Shown: positions 23,156 to 32,259, numbered from the stretch's first letter. The stretch is 36,354 nt of DNA from DAIOEK01 sp036746315 (GCA_036746315.1 DAIOEK010000028.1:1-36354); one strand, 5' to 3'. Numbers and translations: made by a program. The notes: generated by a model not told the origin, from the sequence alone.

Positions 23156-24007
23156 TTACAAAGCGGTCAGCTGTTCACTCACCCGCCATAACTGCGCAGC
23201 AGTCTTTTCATTATACGATTCAGGCGACGAACGGGTTTCTGTACAATTTGCAAAATACCTGCCGCTGATATTTTCCACCTCCGGCGAGGAAGCCAGATAA
23301 ATACTCGTTCTTGCCCCATCTTCGGGCTTGATCGCGGCAAATTGCGAGAGACCAAAGAGGGAATGGAATAATCCGCCGTTGCTCTTCCCGAAATTGGTAG
23401 CAACAAAACCCGGATGCAATGTGTTTACCGTGATACCGACATTCTCCACCTTCAGTTTGCGGTCCAATTCATACGTAAACAGGATGTTCATCAACTTGCT
23501 AGCGCTGTAAGCCCTCCAGCCGGTGAAGTTCTTCTTCATTTGAAGGTCAGAAAAATCCACCCGTCCGCCGAAATGGGCTGCGGATGAGACGTTGACAATG
23601 CGCGGACTGGCACCCCGCTTGAGCAAATCCATCAACAGGTTCGTCAGCAGGAAGTAGTTGATGTGGTTGAGCGCAAAGGTCATTTCCAGGCCATCCACCG
23701 TCTCCATGCGTTTCATGAAGATCGCACCGGCATTGTTGACCAGTACATCCAGCGCATCGAACCGGTTATGAATTTCCCCGGAGAGCCGCCTGATTTCAGC
23801 CATGCTCGACAGATCTGCGGTATACGCATGCGCCTTTCCACCCCGGGAAACGATCTGATCTGCGACGGCGCGTGTTTTCGCTTCATTCCGCGAAACCGCC
23901 ACAATCTCCGCCCCCAACGCCGCCAGTTCATATGCGGTAATTTCTCCAATACCGGAGGTGGCGCCGGTGATCAGTACCTTTCTGCCTGACATGGGTAATG
24001 CGGTCAT
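23156..24007 (-). CDS. Short-chain dehydrogenase/reductase
   Basis: This 283-residue classical-type SDR uses NAD(P)H to reduce or oxidise an alcohol/ketone. The cofactor motif TGATSGIG is at 14-21 and NNAG at 91-94, Asn114 in FALNHI, Ser141-Ser142 in NVSSAAHF, and Tyr167 with Lys171 in YSASK form the catalytic set. Arg40 after the second strand (VAVSRNE) suggests NADP(H). The overall pattern is close to retinol dehydrogenase/WW-domain oxidoreductase type SDRs. The substrate is unknown. GGGAG lies just before ATG 24007. Confidence 0.9.
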   Translation of the reverse strand: MTALPMSGRKVLITGATSGIGEITAYELAALGAEIVAVSRNEAKTRAVADQIVSRGGKAHAYTADLSSMAEIRRLSGEIHNRFDALDVLVNNAGAIFMKRMETVDGLEMTFALNHINYFLLTNLLMDLLKRGASPRIVNVSSAAHFGGRVDFSDLQMKKNFTGWRAYSASKLMNILFTYELDRKLKVENVGITVNTLHPGFVATNFGKSNGGLFHSLFGLSQFAAIKPEDGARTSIYLASSPEVENISGRYFANCTETRSSPESYNEKTAAQLWRVSEQLTAL

Positions 24008-24155
24008 ATTCTCCCACTCTCCTGTGACAAATAAATTAAACAGTGTTTATACTTTATCACACAATCTGCGGGGCAAGACCGGCAAATTGAAGGTGCGACT
24101 GCTACTTTTACATCGGCAACCAAGCAACCCGGGCCGAATAAGTTTTAAAAAAACG

Positions 24156-25442
24156 TTACCAGGTCTGAAGCTGTTGAACGACTTCCGCCAGGAAAAAATC
24201 TGCCGTGGAGCCGTCGATCACACGATGATCGAACGTCAGGGAGAGATAGACCATGGGGCGGATCGCAATGGCATCCTGAATCACCACCACCCGCTTCTGG
24301 ATCATCCCGACGCCAAGAATCCCAACCTGCGGTTGATTGATGATGGGGGTGGCAAAGAGCGAACCGGCAGTGCCATGATTGGTCAGTGAAAAAGTTCCGC
24401 CGGTAACTTCATCGGGCTTCAGCCGGTTATTCCGCGCCCTCTCGGCCAGATCATTCACTTTACGCGCCATGCCCATCAGCGACAAACCATCCGCCTGCCG
24501 GATCACGGGCACGATCAGACCTTCCTGCTTCAGGGATACCGCCATCCCCAGGTTGACATCGGCATGAAGGATGATCCCCTGATCCGTCCAGGATGAGTTG
24601 AGCAACGGATATTTACGCAGCGCTCGGGCAAGGGCAATGAGAAAATAAGGGGTATAAGTGAGCTTGACGCCATCTCCGGCTAACAACGCCGCGTTCCCCG
24701 CGCGATCCGCAACCAACCTGGAAAGATCGGCTTCCATCACCGTGGTGACGTGCGCGGAGGTGCGCTTGCTGAGCAGCATGTGATCGGCAATCGCCCTGCG
24801 CGTGGGGGTAATGGGCAGAGTCTGACCGGTTTTGGGGGGCAGCGACACGGCATGCAGAGGTTCTTTTTGTTTCGGGTCGGGCATCAGCATTCCGGTGGGT
24901 TTGAAAAGATCGCCCGAGCCGGGTGTTTCCCAGGCGGCAGGTTCGGATTTTCGTTCTCCGACAGGCGAATCTTTTTCCAGATACGCCATTACATCCTGCC
25001 TGGTGATGCGCCCACCCTGACCGGTGCCGGTGATCTGCGCCAGGTCCAGATGATACTCCTGCGCCAGCTTGTTTACCACTGGTGAAATAAACCCGAGCGG
25101 TCTGGCTTTTTCCTTCGGGGTCTCCTGCGGTGCATCCACCGGCGCCTCACCTGCCTTTTGCTGCACAACAGCCGATCCGGCAGGCTGATCAGGAACGGAC
25201 TCGCCTTCCCTGCCTATCCAGCCCAGCACAGTTTTGGCAAGCACGGTCTGTCCCTGCGGAACTACGATCTTCAGCAGGATACCGGCTGCCGGACTGGGGA
25301 TTTCGCTGGTCACCTTGGCAGTTTCCACTTCGAGCAGGGATTCGAACTCCTCCACCCGTTCACCTTCCTGCTTCAACCATTTGGTAATGGTTCCATCCAC
25401 CACCGATTCGCCCAACTGCGGCATGATCACACTGGTTGCCAT
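24156..25442 (-). CDS. 2-oxoacid dehydrogenase E2 (dihydrolipoamide acyltransferase)
   Basis: This 428-residue E2 core subunit transfers the acyl group from lipoyl-lysine to CoA. It has one N-terminal lipoyl domain, with the lipoylated Lys43 in VETAKVTSE, then a Pro/Ala/Gln/Gly linker and a peripheral subunit-binding domain (ISPVVNKLAQEYHLDLAQITGTG...RITRQDVMAYLE). The catalytic domain follows, with His406 and Asp410 in FDHRVIDGSTAD. ATG 25442 with GGGAGG upstream fixes the start; a longer frame upstream runs through E1-beta. It is the last gene of an E1-alpha, E1-beta, E2 operon, 10 bases after E1-beta. No E3 gene (lpd) is in the window. Confidence 0.94.
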   Translation of the reverse strand: MATSVIMPQLGESVVDGTITKWLKQEGERVEEFESLLEVETAKVTSEIPSPAAGILLKIVVPQGQTVLAKTVLGWIGREGESVPDQPAGSAVVQQKAGEAPVDAPQETPKEKARPLGFISPVVNKLAQEYHLDLAQITGTGQGGRITRQDVMAYLEKDSPVGERKSEPAAWETPGSGDLFKPTGMLMPDPKQKEPLHAVSLPPKTGQTLPITPTRRAIADHMLLSKRTSAHVTTVMEADLSRLVADRAGNAALLAGDGVKLTYTPYFLIALARALRKYPLLNSSWTDQGIILHADVNLGMAVSLKQEGLIVPVIRQADGLSLMGMARKVNDLAERARNNRLKPDEVTGGTFSLTNHGTAGSLFATPIINQPQVGILGVGMIQKRVVVIQDAIAIRPMVYLSLTFDHRVIDGSTADFFLAEVVQQLQTW

Positions 25443-25452
25443 TTTTTCCTCC

Positions 25453-26436
25453 CTACCAAGCTGCCAGGTCCATGATCGCCTGGTGGATCTTTTCCGCATC
25501 GGGCATGAACCATTCCTGCAGCGGATGGCTGAACGGCACACCCGGCACATCGGGCCCCGCCAGCCTGCGAACGGGGGCATCGAGGTATTCAAATGCACCC
25601 TCGGCGATGGTGGCGGCAATCTCTGCGCCATAGCCGCCGGTAAGGTTATCCTCATGGACGATGAGCGCCTTGCCTGTTTTTTTCACGGATTCCAGAATGG
25701 TCTGGCGATCCACCGGGTAGAGGGTGCGCAGGTCCACCACTTCGACCGACACCCCCTGCTGCGAGGCTTTTTCCGCAGCCTGCAAAGAGAGATGGTGCAT
25801 CAAGCCGTAAGCGAACAGGCTGACATCACCGCCCGTGCGGGAGACCTTAGCCGGACCAATCGGAACCGTGTATTCCTCCTGAGGCACCTCCCCTTTGATC
25901 AGCCGATAACCCTTTTTGGGTTCCAGAAAGATCACCGGATTGGGGTCGCGTACGGCGGATTTCAACAATCCCTTTGCATCGTATGGGTTGGAAGGAACGA
26001 CCACCTTCAAGCCAGGCACGTGGGTAAAGAAGGCTTCAACGCTCTGGGAATGATACAACCCGCCGCCGATTCCGCCGCCATAGGGTGCACGGATGACCAT
26101 CGGCACGGTCCAATCCCCATTGGAGCGGTAGCACATTTTGGCGGCTTCACTGACGATCTGGTTCATGGCAGGGTAGATGAAATCGGCAAACTGTATCTCG
26201 CAGATGGGACGCATGCCATACAGGGCAGCCCCGATGCCCACGCCGACGATGGATAGCTCTGCCAGCGGAGAATCGATCACCCGCTCTTCGCCAAAACGGT
26301 CGTACAACCCCACGGTAGCCCGGAATACACCACCCCGTTTGCCCACATCTTCACCGACGATAAACACATCCTCATCACGGGCAAGCTCCTCCTCCATGGC
26401 GGTGCGGATGGCATCCACCAGCGTCAGTTCAGGCAT
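25453..26436 (-). CDS. Branched-chain type 2-oxoacid dehydrogenase E1 beta
   Basis: This 327-residue beta subunit of the thiamine diphosphate-dependent E1 completes the active site for decarboxylation of 2-oxoacids. The N-terminal LTLVDAIRTAMEEELARDEDVFIVGEDVG, the segment SPLAELSIVGVGIGAALYGMRPICEIQFADFIYPAMNQIVSEAAK, and the C-terminal YPVDRQTILESVKKTGKALIVHED are diagnostic. The start ATG 26436 overlaps the E1-alpha stop by 8 bases and has GGAGG upstream. Wording YRSNGDWTVPMVIRAPYGGGIGGGLYHSQSVEAFF is typical of this subunit. Co-transcribed with E1-alpha and E2. Confidence 0.94.
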   Translation of the reverse strand: MPELTLVDAIRTAMEEELARDEDVFIVGEDVGKRGGVFRATVGLYDRFGEERVIDSPLAELSIVGVGIGAALYGMRPICEIQFADFIYPAMNQIVSEAAKMCYRSNGDWTVPMVIRAPYGGGIGGGLYHSQSVEAFFTHVPGLKVVVPSNPYDAKGLLKSAVRDPNPVIFLEPKKGYRLIKGEVPQEEYTVPIGPAKVSRTGGDVSLFAYGLMHHLSLQAAEKASQQGVSVEVVDLRTLYPVDRQTILESVKKTGKALIVHEDNLTGGYGAEIAATIAEGAFEYLDAPVRRLAGPDVPGVPFSHPLQEWFMPDAEKIHQAIMDLAAW

Positions 26437-27412
26437 GCTGCACCTCCTCCGCATAAACCGGGTACGACCCTTCCTGCACCTCCGGGTAGGCTGCATTGGC
26501 GGCGTACTCCACCGCCTCATCCACAATCTCCGCTGCGCGGGCTTGCATTTCCTCGAGTTTTTTCTGACTGAGAATCTTCGCTTTCATCAGCAGATTGGTG
26601 TTCACCAGAATGGGATCGCGCTGCTTGTTTTCCTCCACTTCATCCCGGCTGCGATAAGAACGATCGTCATCATCCGAGCTGTGCGGAGTAATGCGGTACA
26701 TGCGTGCTTCGATCAGCTTTGGACCTTTGCCAGCACGCGCATTTTCCACGGCTTCGTGCATCACCTGGTACACCGCCAGCAAGTCAGTGCCATCCACCTG
26801 TATACCGGGAAGCCCCAACCCGCAGGCTTTATCTGCGGCACTGGGAACTGCCATCTGTTTTTCGACTCCTTCGGAGATGGCATACATATTGTTTTCGACC
26901 ATGAAAATCACCGGCAACTGATGGACCGCAGCCCAATTGACCGCCTCATACCATTCCCCCTGCGAAGTCGATCCCTCGCCCAAAGAGGTAAAGACGACTT
27001 TATCCTGACGTTTCATCTTGATTGCCAGCCCAACACCGGCAGCATGCACACACTGGGTAGCCACAGGCGCGGAATGGCTGAGAATATTTGCCTTGCGAAA
27101 GCCCCAGTGGCTGGGCATTTGACGTCCGCCGCTGTTGGGTTCCTCTCTTTTGCCCATCGCGCTCAACATAAAATCGCGAGCCGAATAACCGAGCGCAAGC
27201 ATCAATGCCAGGTCACGGTAATAGGGCGCGATCCAGTCGTATCCCTTGCGCAGGGCAAACGCAGCGCCCACCTGGGCTGCCTCCTGACCAATGCCGGAGA
27301 TGTGAAAGGCGATCTTCCCCTGACGATGGAGAACCCAAGCGCGTTCATCCACCTTGCGGGCAAGCAGCATCGTCCAGAACATATCCAGTTTTTGCTCCAC
27401 AGAAAGCTCCAT
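26429..27412 (-). CDS. Branched-chain type 2-oxoacid dehydrogenase E1 alpha
   Basis: This 327-residue alpha subunit binds thiamine diphosphate. The cofactor motif reads GEGSTSQGEWYEAVNWAAV...VENN; Glu instead of Asp after the first Gly, and the loop HSSDDDDRSYRS, both resemble branched-chain (BCKDH) rather than pyruvate enzymes. The N-terminal part has GQEAAQVGAAFALRKGYDWIAPYYRD. The preferred substrate is therefore 2-oxoisovalerate and relatives, but acetoin or pyruvate cannot be excluded. GGGAGGT precedes ATG 27412. It is the first gene of the operon, divergent from the HAD gene. Confidence 0.93.
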   Translation of the reverse strand: MELSVEQKLDMFWTMLLARKVDERAWVLHRQGKIAFHISGIGQEAAQVGAAFALRKGYDWIAPYYRDLALMLALGYSARDFMLSAMGKREEPNSGGRQMPSHWGFRKANILSHSAPVATQCVHAAGVGLAIKMKRQDKVVFTSLGEGSTSQGEWYEAVNWAAVHQLPVIFMVENNMYAISEGVEKQMAVPSAADKACGLGLPGIQVDGTDLLAVYQVMHEAVENARAGKGPKLIEARMYRITPHSSDDDDRSYRSRDEVEENKQRDPILVNTNLLMKAKILSQKKLEEMQARAAEIVDEAVEYAANAAYPEVQEGSYPVYAEEVQHA

Positions 27413-27516
27413 CCGACCTCCCGAAATAAATAATTTTTATACTAAAATCAGTCTAGCACTGCTGCGACAAGCATTGAACAAGTTGTCTAACCACCGGCAG
27501 ATTTACAAAGGAAACC

Positions 27517-28272
27517 ATGATGACGACACCCAAAATCAACAGTGTACTATTCGACCTGGGAAGCACCCTGGTGTATTTCAATGCCCCCTGGCCGGATTCA
27601 TTCCATGAAATGTCCGAAGCCTTATTGAAGAATTTACAGGTGCACGATATTTTCATCCAGGATCGAGAGAAGTTTGCACAGGAATATTTCAACAGACTGC
27701 TCGTTTCCGAGCCAGAGGAAGCAAACAACTACCTTCAGACAACTGCGGAACAAAGCCTGAGAGTATTGCTGGCCGATTTCGGCTTTTCATCCGTTGAACC
27801 GGATGTGATTCAAAGCAGCCTGCGGCGGATGTTCGAAGTGGCTGAGAAATACTGGACCGTAGAAGAGGATGCCCCGGCGACACTGCGAGCACTCAAAAAA
27901 GCCGGGAAAAGCCTCGCCATCATTTCGAATGCCGAGGACGATGAAAATTTCCAGCACATTATAGACAAGGCCCACATCCGCGAATATTTCGATGTCATTC
28001 TGAATTCCGCTGTTTTCGGATACGCCAAACCCGGTAGCAACATTTACCTGGAGGCATTGCGGCAGCTTGATCTGAGCGCCGAAAATGCCGTGATGGTGGG
28101 CGACCGTTTGGATACGGATGTGTACGGCGCAAACCGGCTGGGCATGCGCTGCGTGTGGGTAACCAGGCGTTCACGACATGCCGACCCGGCCAATCCACAG
28201 GCAGGAATGGTCCCCTGGAAAACAATCCAGACGCTGGCACAGCTGCCGGGAATCATCCTGGCGGAGGGATAA
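27517..28272 (+). CDS. HAD family hydrolase
   Basis: This 251-residue haloacid dehalogenase-like protein normally hydrolyses phosphoesters. Motif I is FDLGSTLVYF, with the nucleophile Asp kept but the second Asp replaced by Gly, a variant seen in some HAD branches. Motif II is IISNAED, motif III the Lys in GYAKPGS, and motif IV VGDRLDTDVYGANRLGM. A helical cap domain lies between residues about 20 and 100. Lack of the acid/base Asp may lower phosphatase activity. ATG 27517 has AAAGGAAAC upstream; a second ATG follows at once. It stands alone. Confidence 0.88.
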   Translation: MMTTPKINSVLFDLGSTLVYFNAPWPDSFHEMSEALLKNLQVHDIFIQDREKFAQEYFNRLLVSEPEEANNYLQTTAEQSLRVLLADFGFSSVEPDVIQSSLRRMFEVAEKYWTVEEDAPATLRALKKAGKSLAIISNAEDDENFQHIIDKAHIREYFDVILNSAVFGYAKPGSNIYLEALRQLDLSAENAVMVGDRLDTDVYGANRLGMRCVWVTRRSRHADPANPQAGMVPWKTIQTLAQLPGIILAEG

Positions 28273-28273
28273 A

Positions 28274-28300
28274 TAAAAAAAAGCCGGGATAAATCCCGGC
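28274..28300 (-). terminator. Terminator of the MerR/B12 regulator gene
   Basis: A 7-bp stem GCCGGGA/TCCCGGC (28283-28289 with 28294-28300) closes a 4-base loop. On the minus strand it is followed by eight T (28282-28275). On the plus strand no T tract follows, so it mainly serves the minus gene. Confidence 0.85.
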
Positions 28301-28323
28301 AGACCCATGCAAGACAACTTTCG

Positions 28324-29268
28324 TCACCCCAACAGCTTTTCCACGATCACACGGCCCTCTACAACAGTATCCCCCATGTACACGCCGGGCACAGTTTCGC
28401 GAAGCGCCGGCTTGCGGATGAACGCCTGACCGCCAAAGCCAAAAATAGGTCTGGGTTTAACGCGGGTCATTTTATCCTGCATCCGCGCCAGCCGGACGGC
28501 GCTTTCTTCCATGGTTGCGCTCATCAGAATCATTGCCGGTTTTTCCTGCTTGGCATAATCGACAATATCATCCAAGGGCAGGTCGGGACCCAGGTATTCC
28601 ACCCGGTAGCCGTCATGGCGCAATAATACCGAGAACATCAGGCAGCCAATCTCGTGCTGCTCTTCTGGGGCACACGCCATCAGGATGAGCGGCGCACCAC
28701 GGCGGTTCGGATATGCCTGCAGCAAATTGATCAGCTTCCCCTGCAAGAAACGGCTGGCAAAATGCTCATCGGTAATGCGCATTTCACCGCGATGCCAGGC
28801 ATCGCCAATCATGATCAACGCCGCGCCGATCACCTCCATGCATACAGTGGTCAAATCATACATGGCGTTTGCCTGGCGCAAAACTTCGGTTGCGGCAGTC
28901 TCATCGTGTTTAAAGAGCACATCGAACAAGCTTTGCGCCATTTTCTCCGGCGGTACAGGCTGATAAGAGCGAACCCGAGAAGTGATGGATGGCAACACTT
29001 CAGGAAAATCACCCCGGGTCAGCATGGCTTTCAGGTCGCGCACCACATTGGAAATGGATATCCCCTGATCCACCTGGCTCTTCACCCAGCGCAGTATGGC
29101 GACATCCCGCTCAGAATACAACCGGTACCTGTTCTGACTGCGCTGTGGTTTCAATAAACCGTAACGATTTTCCCATGCCCGGATGGTCACTGCACGAATA
29201 CCCGTTTGGGTAGTTACTGTCTTGATAGTGAATTTTGGTTCGTCGGAAAGTTCATTAATGGTTGTCAT
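28324..29268 (-). CDS. CarH-like B12-binding MerR family regulator (probable photoreceptor)
   Basis: This 314-residue regulator has an N-terminal MerR helix-turn-helix (FTIKTVTTQTGIRAVTIRAWENRYGLLKPQRSQNRYRLYSERD), then the B12-binding helical bundle and Rossmann domain. In the bundle, Trp158-His159 and Glu168-His169 have exactly the spacing of Thermus CarH Trp131-His132 and Glu141-His142. His205 in EEQHEIG is the lower cobalamin ligand. These residues make CarH bind adenosylcobalamin and release DNA in light. No carotenoid gene is nearby, so its target may be elsewhere, itself, or the divergent DUF4013 gene. ATG 29268 is preferred (AGGGA six bases upstream); ATG 29274 directly abuts that site. 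Confidence 0.88.
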   Translation of the reverse strand: MTTINELSDEPKFTIKTVTTQTGIRAVTIRAWENRYGLLKPQRSQNRYRLYSERDVAILRWVKSQVDQGISISNVVRDLKAMLTRGDFPEVLPSITSRVRSYQPVPPEKMAQSLFDVLFKHDETAATEVLRQANAMYDLTTVCMEVIGAALIMIGDAWHRGEMRITDEHFASRFLQGKLINLLQAYPNRRGAPLILMACAPEEQHEIGCLMFSVLLRHDGYRVEYLGPDLPLDDIVDYAKQEKPAMILMSATMEESAVRLARMQDKMTRVKPRPIFGFGGQAFIRKPALRETVPGVYMGDTVVEGRVIVEKLLG

Positions 29269-29289
29269 ATACATTCCCTATACGGAAAC

Positions 29290-29295
29290 ATTATA
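29290..29295 (-). promoter_or_regulatory. -10 box of the CarH-like gene
   Basis: The minus strand has TGTATAAT, a TATAAT at 29295-29290, 21 bases before the start codon at 29268. The -35 region is poor, which is common for promoters bound by MerR-type regulators. A CarH-type operator was not recognised. Confidence 0.45.
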
Positions 29296-29463
29296 CAACG
29301 AAATAGACCTTAAAAGGACGATTTTAGGGAGTCAAATCCATTTGAAACAAAATTGGTGTGACTGCTGCGGCAACACAGCACAATTGCCCTGACTGGCCAG
29401 GGATACATGCAACCTCCCATCGTTCGCTCCGTATTAATTATAACCAATGGCCAGGTTGCCCTG

Positions 29464-29469
29464 TATAAT
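29464..29469 (+). promoter_or_regulatory. -10 box of the DUF4013 gene
   Basis: A perfect TATAAT with TG just upstream lies 45 bases before ATG 29515; no clear -35 is seen. It faces away from the CarH-like promoter in a shared 246-base gap. Confidence 0.45.
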
Positions 29470-29514
29470 GAGCGCATTGAATTGTATTCGGGTTTATGTT
29501 TGGAAGGAGGAAAC

Positions 29515-30210
29515 ATGCAAGCTGGAAAAGCATTTTCATATATGTTCGAGGACGAACGCTGGATATCGAAATCCCTTATCGGTGCAGTGGTAAACATGGT
29601 GCCCATTCTCAATTTTGCCTGGATGGGTTATCTGCTCAAGGTTCTTCGCAGTGTGGAAAGCGATGAAAAACTGTTGCCCGAGTGGGATGATTTCGGCGGG
29701 AAATTCATGGATGGACTGAAAATATTTATTGCTTATTTTCTCTACACCCTGCCGGCAACCATTTTAATCACCCTGGGAGCACTGCTCTTCATTGTGCCGG
29801 CTGTGGTTCAGCACAATCAAGACCTGCAAGCGATATTATTTGGCACCGTGGGGCTGGTATTCCTGCTGCTTTGCAGCGTCATGACCCTGTATCTGGTGGC
29901 TTTTTCCATCCTGTCACCCGCCATAGCCATCCATTATTCGCGCAAAGGCACCTTTGGCTCCTGTTTCGAAATGAGCGCCATCTTCGGTCTGGTCAAGCGA
30001 AATTTTGGCCTTTATATTACCGCATGGTTGTTTGCCATGCTGGCAGGGTTCGCCGGGGGAGCGATCGTTTCCGTTGGCGGCATGATGTTGGGTTGGATCC
30101 CCTGCATCGGGCAGGTGGCTTTCTGGGTATTCTCCGCCCTGGTGAGCATCTGGACTTCACTGGTAGGCTTTCATCTGTACGGGCAGGCGGGCAAGGAATT
30201 GGCGATCTAA
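29515..30210 (+). CDS. DUF4013-type integral membrane protein
   Basis: This 231-residue protein has five or six hydrophobic segments with large polar loops. The N-terminus GKAFSYMFEDERWISKSLIGAVVNMVPILNFAWMGYLLKVLR and the following LPEWDDFGGKFMDGLK are the typical signature of DUF4013 proteins. Their function is unknown. GGAGGAAAC before ATG 29515 gives the start; an earlier in-frame start at 29407 has no site and no matching sequence. It is divergent from the CarH-like gene across a shared regulatory gap, so light or B12 control is possible (inference). Confidence 0.82.
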   Translation: MQAGKAFSYMFEDERWISKSLIGAVVNMVPILNFAWMGYLLKVLRSVESDEKLLPEWDDFGGKFMDGLKIFIAYFLYTLPATILITLGALLFIVPAVVQHNQDLQAILFGTVGLVFLLLCSVMTLYLVAFSILSPAIAIHYSRKGTFGSCFEMSAIFGLVKRNFGLYITAWLFAMLAGFAGGAIVSVGGMMLGWIPCIGQVAFWVFSALVSIWTSLVGFHLYGQAGKELAI

Positions 30211-30288
30211 CCACCTGCCGGATATTATTCTTCCAGTGGATTGTCATTGCAGCATCCACATATGATCCAGCAAACTAAATCTAAAAAG

Positions 30289-30325
30289 ATTCACATCCGC
30301 CACAGTATGTGTGGCGGATGTGAAT
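30289..30325. terminator. 16-bp perfect hairpin terminator
   Basis: ATTCACATCCGCCACA (30289-30304) pairs perfectly with 30310-30325 around a GTATG loop. On the minus strand it leads into TCTTTTTAG, a terminator for the S51 peptidase gene ending at 30356. Its length may also stop plus-strand transcripts from the DUF4013 gene. Confidence 0.8.
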
Positions 30326-30355
30326 GTATCAAACGGACTGTACGTACCTGACGCT

Positions 30356-31015
30356 TTACGCAGGGGGATAAACCGAACCGTTTTTAATTGCACTGACATC
30401 CCCAACAAGTTGCACATGCTCGTTTTCGACGATTATGCCGCCATTATCAGAACAAGCATATATCACTTGATTGCTGTTTTTTCGGGAATAGGATTTGATC
30501 TCCTCCATAGCCGCATAACTTCCCCAGTGTGGTACAAAGGCAAAATCAACCAACCCCAAACCTTGCGGGGCGATTTCTTGTGGCGGGAGTACATCTCCAC
30601 ACAGCAAGGTGGTGCGTATATCCGGAGTCATCAAGATTGCACCTGCACTTACACCAATCAATACCCCGCCGCGTTCCACATATTGCTTTATTGTGTCCAG
30701 CATATTCCTTACTCTCAACCAATGCAGAAAATAAAAAGTGTTGCCGCCAGAAAGGTGAATGGCATCAGCAGTCAATAAAGCACCCAAATCATCCAAAGTA
30801 TACCGGTTGTCAAGTCCAAAACAGGGTTCGAGGTTGATATCATAATGCCTGTAATAAGCTTTCTGAGCCTGGTAATACATTCCTGTTGGATCGCTTACCG
30901 ATGGGATGTAGCCAATTCGTGGTTTTTCTTTCCCCAGCAGAGCCAACAACCGCCTGTCGATTTCTTCAGTATCGGGAAGGACCTGGTTACTGTAGAAAAC
31001 AAGTTTGCGTTTCAC
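30356..31015 (-). CDS. Peptidase S51 family (dipeptidase E/cyanophycinase-like)
   Basis: This 219-residue protein fits the S51 serine peptidase fold. The nucleophile is Ser123 in GVSAGAI (G-x-S-A-G), with HLSGGNTFYFL (88-98) as the oxyanion/binding segment and His163 in FVPHWGSY. S51 members cut Asp-X dipeptides or, in cyanophycinase, beta-Asp-Arg bonds; the short length fits dipeptidase E. The start is uncertain: GTG 31015, with AAGGA upstream and 13 bases after the preceding stop, gives the usual N-terminus KRKLVFYSNQ. An ATG at 31057 would overlap the propeller gene. Confidence 0.85.
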   Translation of the reverse strand: MKRKLVFYSNQVLPDTEEIDRRLLALLGKEKPRIGYIPSVSDPTGMYYQAQKAYYRHYDINLEPCFGLDNRYTLDDLGALLTADAIHLSGGNTFYFLHWLRVRNMLDTIKQYVERGGVLIGVSAGAILMTPDIRTTLLCGDVLPPQEIAPQGLGLVDFAFVPHWGSYAAMEEIKSYSRKNSNQVIYACSDNGGIIVENEHVQLVGDVSAIKNGSVYPPA

Positions 31016-31028
31016 TGCAATTGCATCC

Positions 31029-32243
31029 TTATTGCCACTGGAAGATCTTTCCACCATAGATGACCAGCAAATCGACCGGTGACAGACTCCAATCCGCCGT
31101 ACGGGCAAGCCAGATGCCTTCAGGCGCATCCGTGCCGGAGCGACCTGAGAGCGCCAGCTTCATCCCATCCGGACTCCACGCACCGGGTAATAGCGCTCCA
31201 GTACCCAGGTGAACTACCAGGTCTGCCGCGCCATCCGCCTGCATCACCCATGCTCCGGTATCACCGGCATCCTTTGCTTCGAGCAAATACGCCAGCCATT
31301 TGCCATCGGGACTCCACAGCGGGGAAGCAGCCGGCAGGTATTCGGTTCCCGGTTCCACCAAGGCACTCATCCGGTAGGTTCTATTGACCAGATCAAATAT
31401 CACCACACCACGCCGTGGTCCCACATTCAATGTGCCCTGCCAGTACCAGGCAATCTTCGTCCCATCCGGAGACCAGGCGGGATGGGAAATCTGCTGTCCT
31501 TTGAGGGAGACCAAACCATAATCGGCGGGGTCGAACGGGAGAGGTCCCAGTTCGCCGCCAAACAGCCAGCCGGTTTCACCCATTCCATAAGCGATCCAGG
31601 TTCCATCCGGAGAAACGGCGGGCGTCCCGGCAGAGGGATGATCGGCATCCAACACGCGATACCCGGTGCCGTCCACTCCGATCACGGTCAGGTAACCCTG
31701 TGAGCCGACCCCGACCGATGCTCCGGCAACTGCGGAGAGCATCAATACTTCATCGTCATGCACGGTCCACCAGGTTGCGCAGCATTCTTCGCGAGTGGGG
31801 GTATCATTGAGCTTGACCAAATTCCCGGTCAACAAATCATACATCCAATAATCGCCATAGCCGCTGGTAAGGGCATACCTGCCATTGGTGGAAAGAATAT
31901 CCACCGGACGGGTGTACAACGATATCAACGTGCCGTCAGGCGCCACTTTGACCAACTCACCCATATCAAAAACGAGACCGGCAACTTCAGCCGGCGAAAT
32001 TGAGACGCCATCCTGAGCCGGAACTGATACCTCTTCCGGTACAGGTGTCGATGCGGGGTCGGGCGAGGCAACAGCCGTAACATCCGCTGCCGGCTCGAGC
32101 GTGGGGAGGGGCTGCGCAGCCGCCGGCGCCGCCAGGGTACTTTCCACCGCCACGTTCGCGGTGGGCAATACAGACTCCACGGGCTGGCATGCCACAAGGA
32201 TGCAGCCGATGGGCAGCATAAAGTTCAGGATTCTATTCCACAT
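31029..32243 (-). CDS. Lipoprotein with TolB/WD40-like beta-propeller
   Basis: This 404-residue protein has a lipobox ILVAC (Cys19), then a Pro/Ala/Thr/Val-rich stalk to about residue 80. It continues with repeated TolB-like units: AVSPDGTWIAYG, HPAWSPDGTKIAWY, PLWSPDGKWLAYLL and GAWSPDGMKLALSG. These make a beta-propeller anchored on the outer face of the membrane. No enzymatic domain is seen; protein-protein binding is the expected role. It is upstream of the S51 peptidase gene with 13 bases between, so a common transcript is likely. Confidence 0.85.
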   Translation of the reverse strand: MWNRILNFMLPIGCILVACQPVESVLPTANVAVESTLAAPAAAQPLPTLEPAADVTAVASPDPASTPVPEEVSVPAQDGVSISPAEVAGLVFDMGELVKVAPDGTLISLYTRPVDILSTNGRYALTSGYGDYWMYDLLTGNLVKLNDTPTREECCATWWTVHDDEVLMLSAVAGASVGVGSQGYLTVIGVDGTGYRVLDADHPSAGTPAVSPDGTWIAYGMGETGWLFGGELGPLPFDPADYGLVSLKGQQISHPAWSPDGTKIAWYWQGTLNVGPRRGVVIFDLVNRTYRMSALVEPGTEYLPAASPLWSPDGKWLAYLLEAKDAGDTGAWVMQADGAADLVVHLGTGALLPGAWSPDGMKLALSGRSGTDAPEGIWLARTADWSLSPVDLLVIYGGKIFQWQ

Positions 32244-32259
32244 CAGTAAGAATGCCCCG

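Noticed and set aside
26420..27412. GEG in place of GDG in the E1-alpha cofactor motif as a defect
   Set aside because: Branched-chain E1-alpha subunits are known to carry GEG, so it is a subtype mark rather than a loss.
26177..27433. 418-codon open frame antisense to E1-alpha/E1-beta
   Set aside because: It overlaps two well-supported genes of the dehydrogenase operon and its translation has no recognisable domain.
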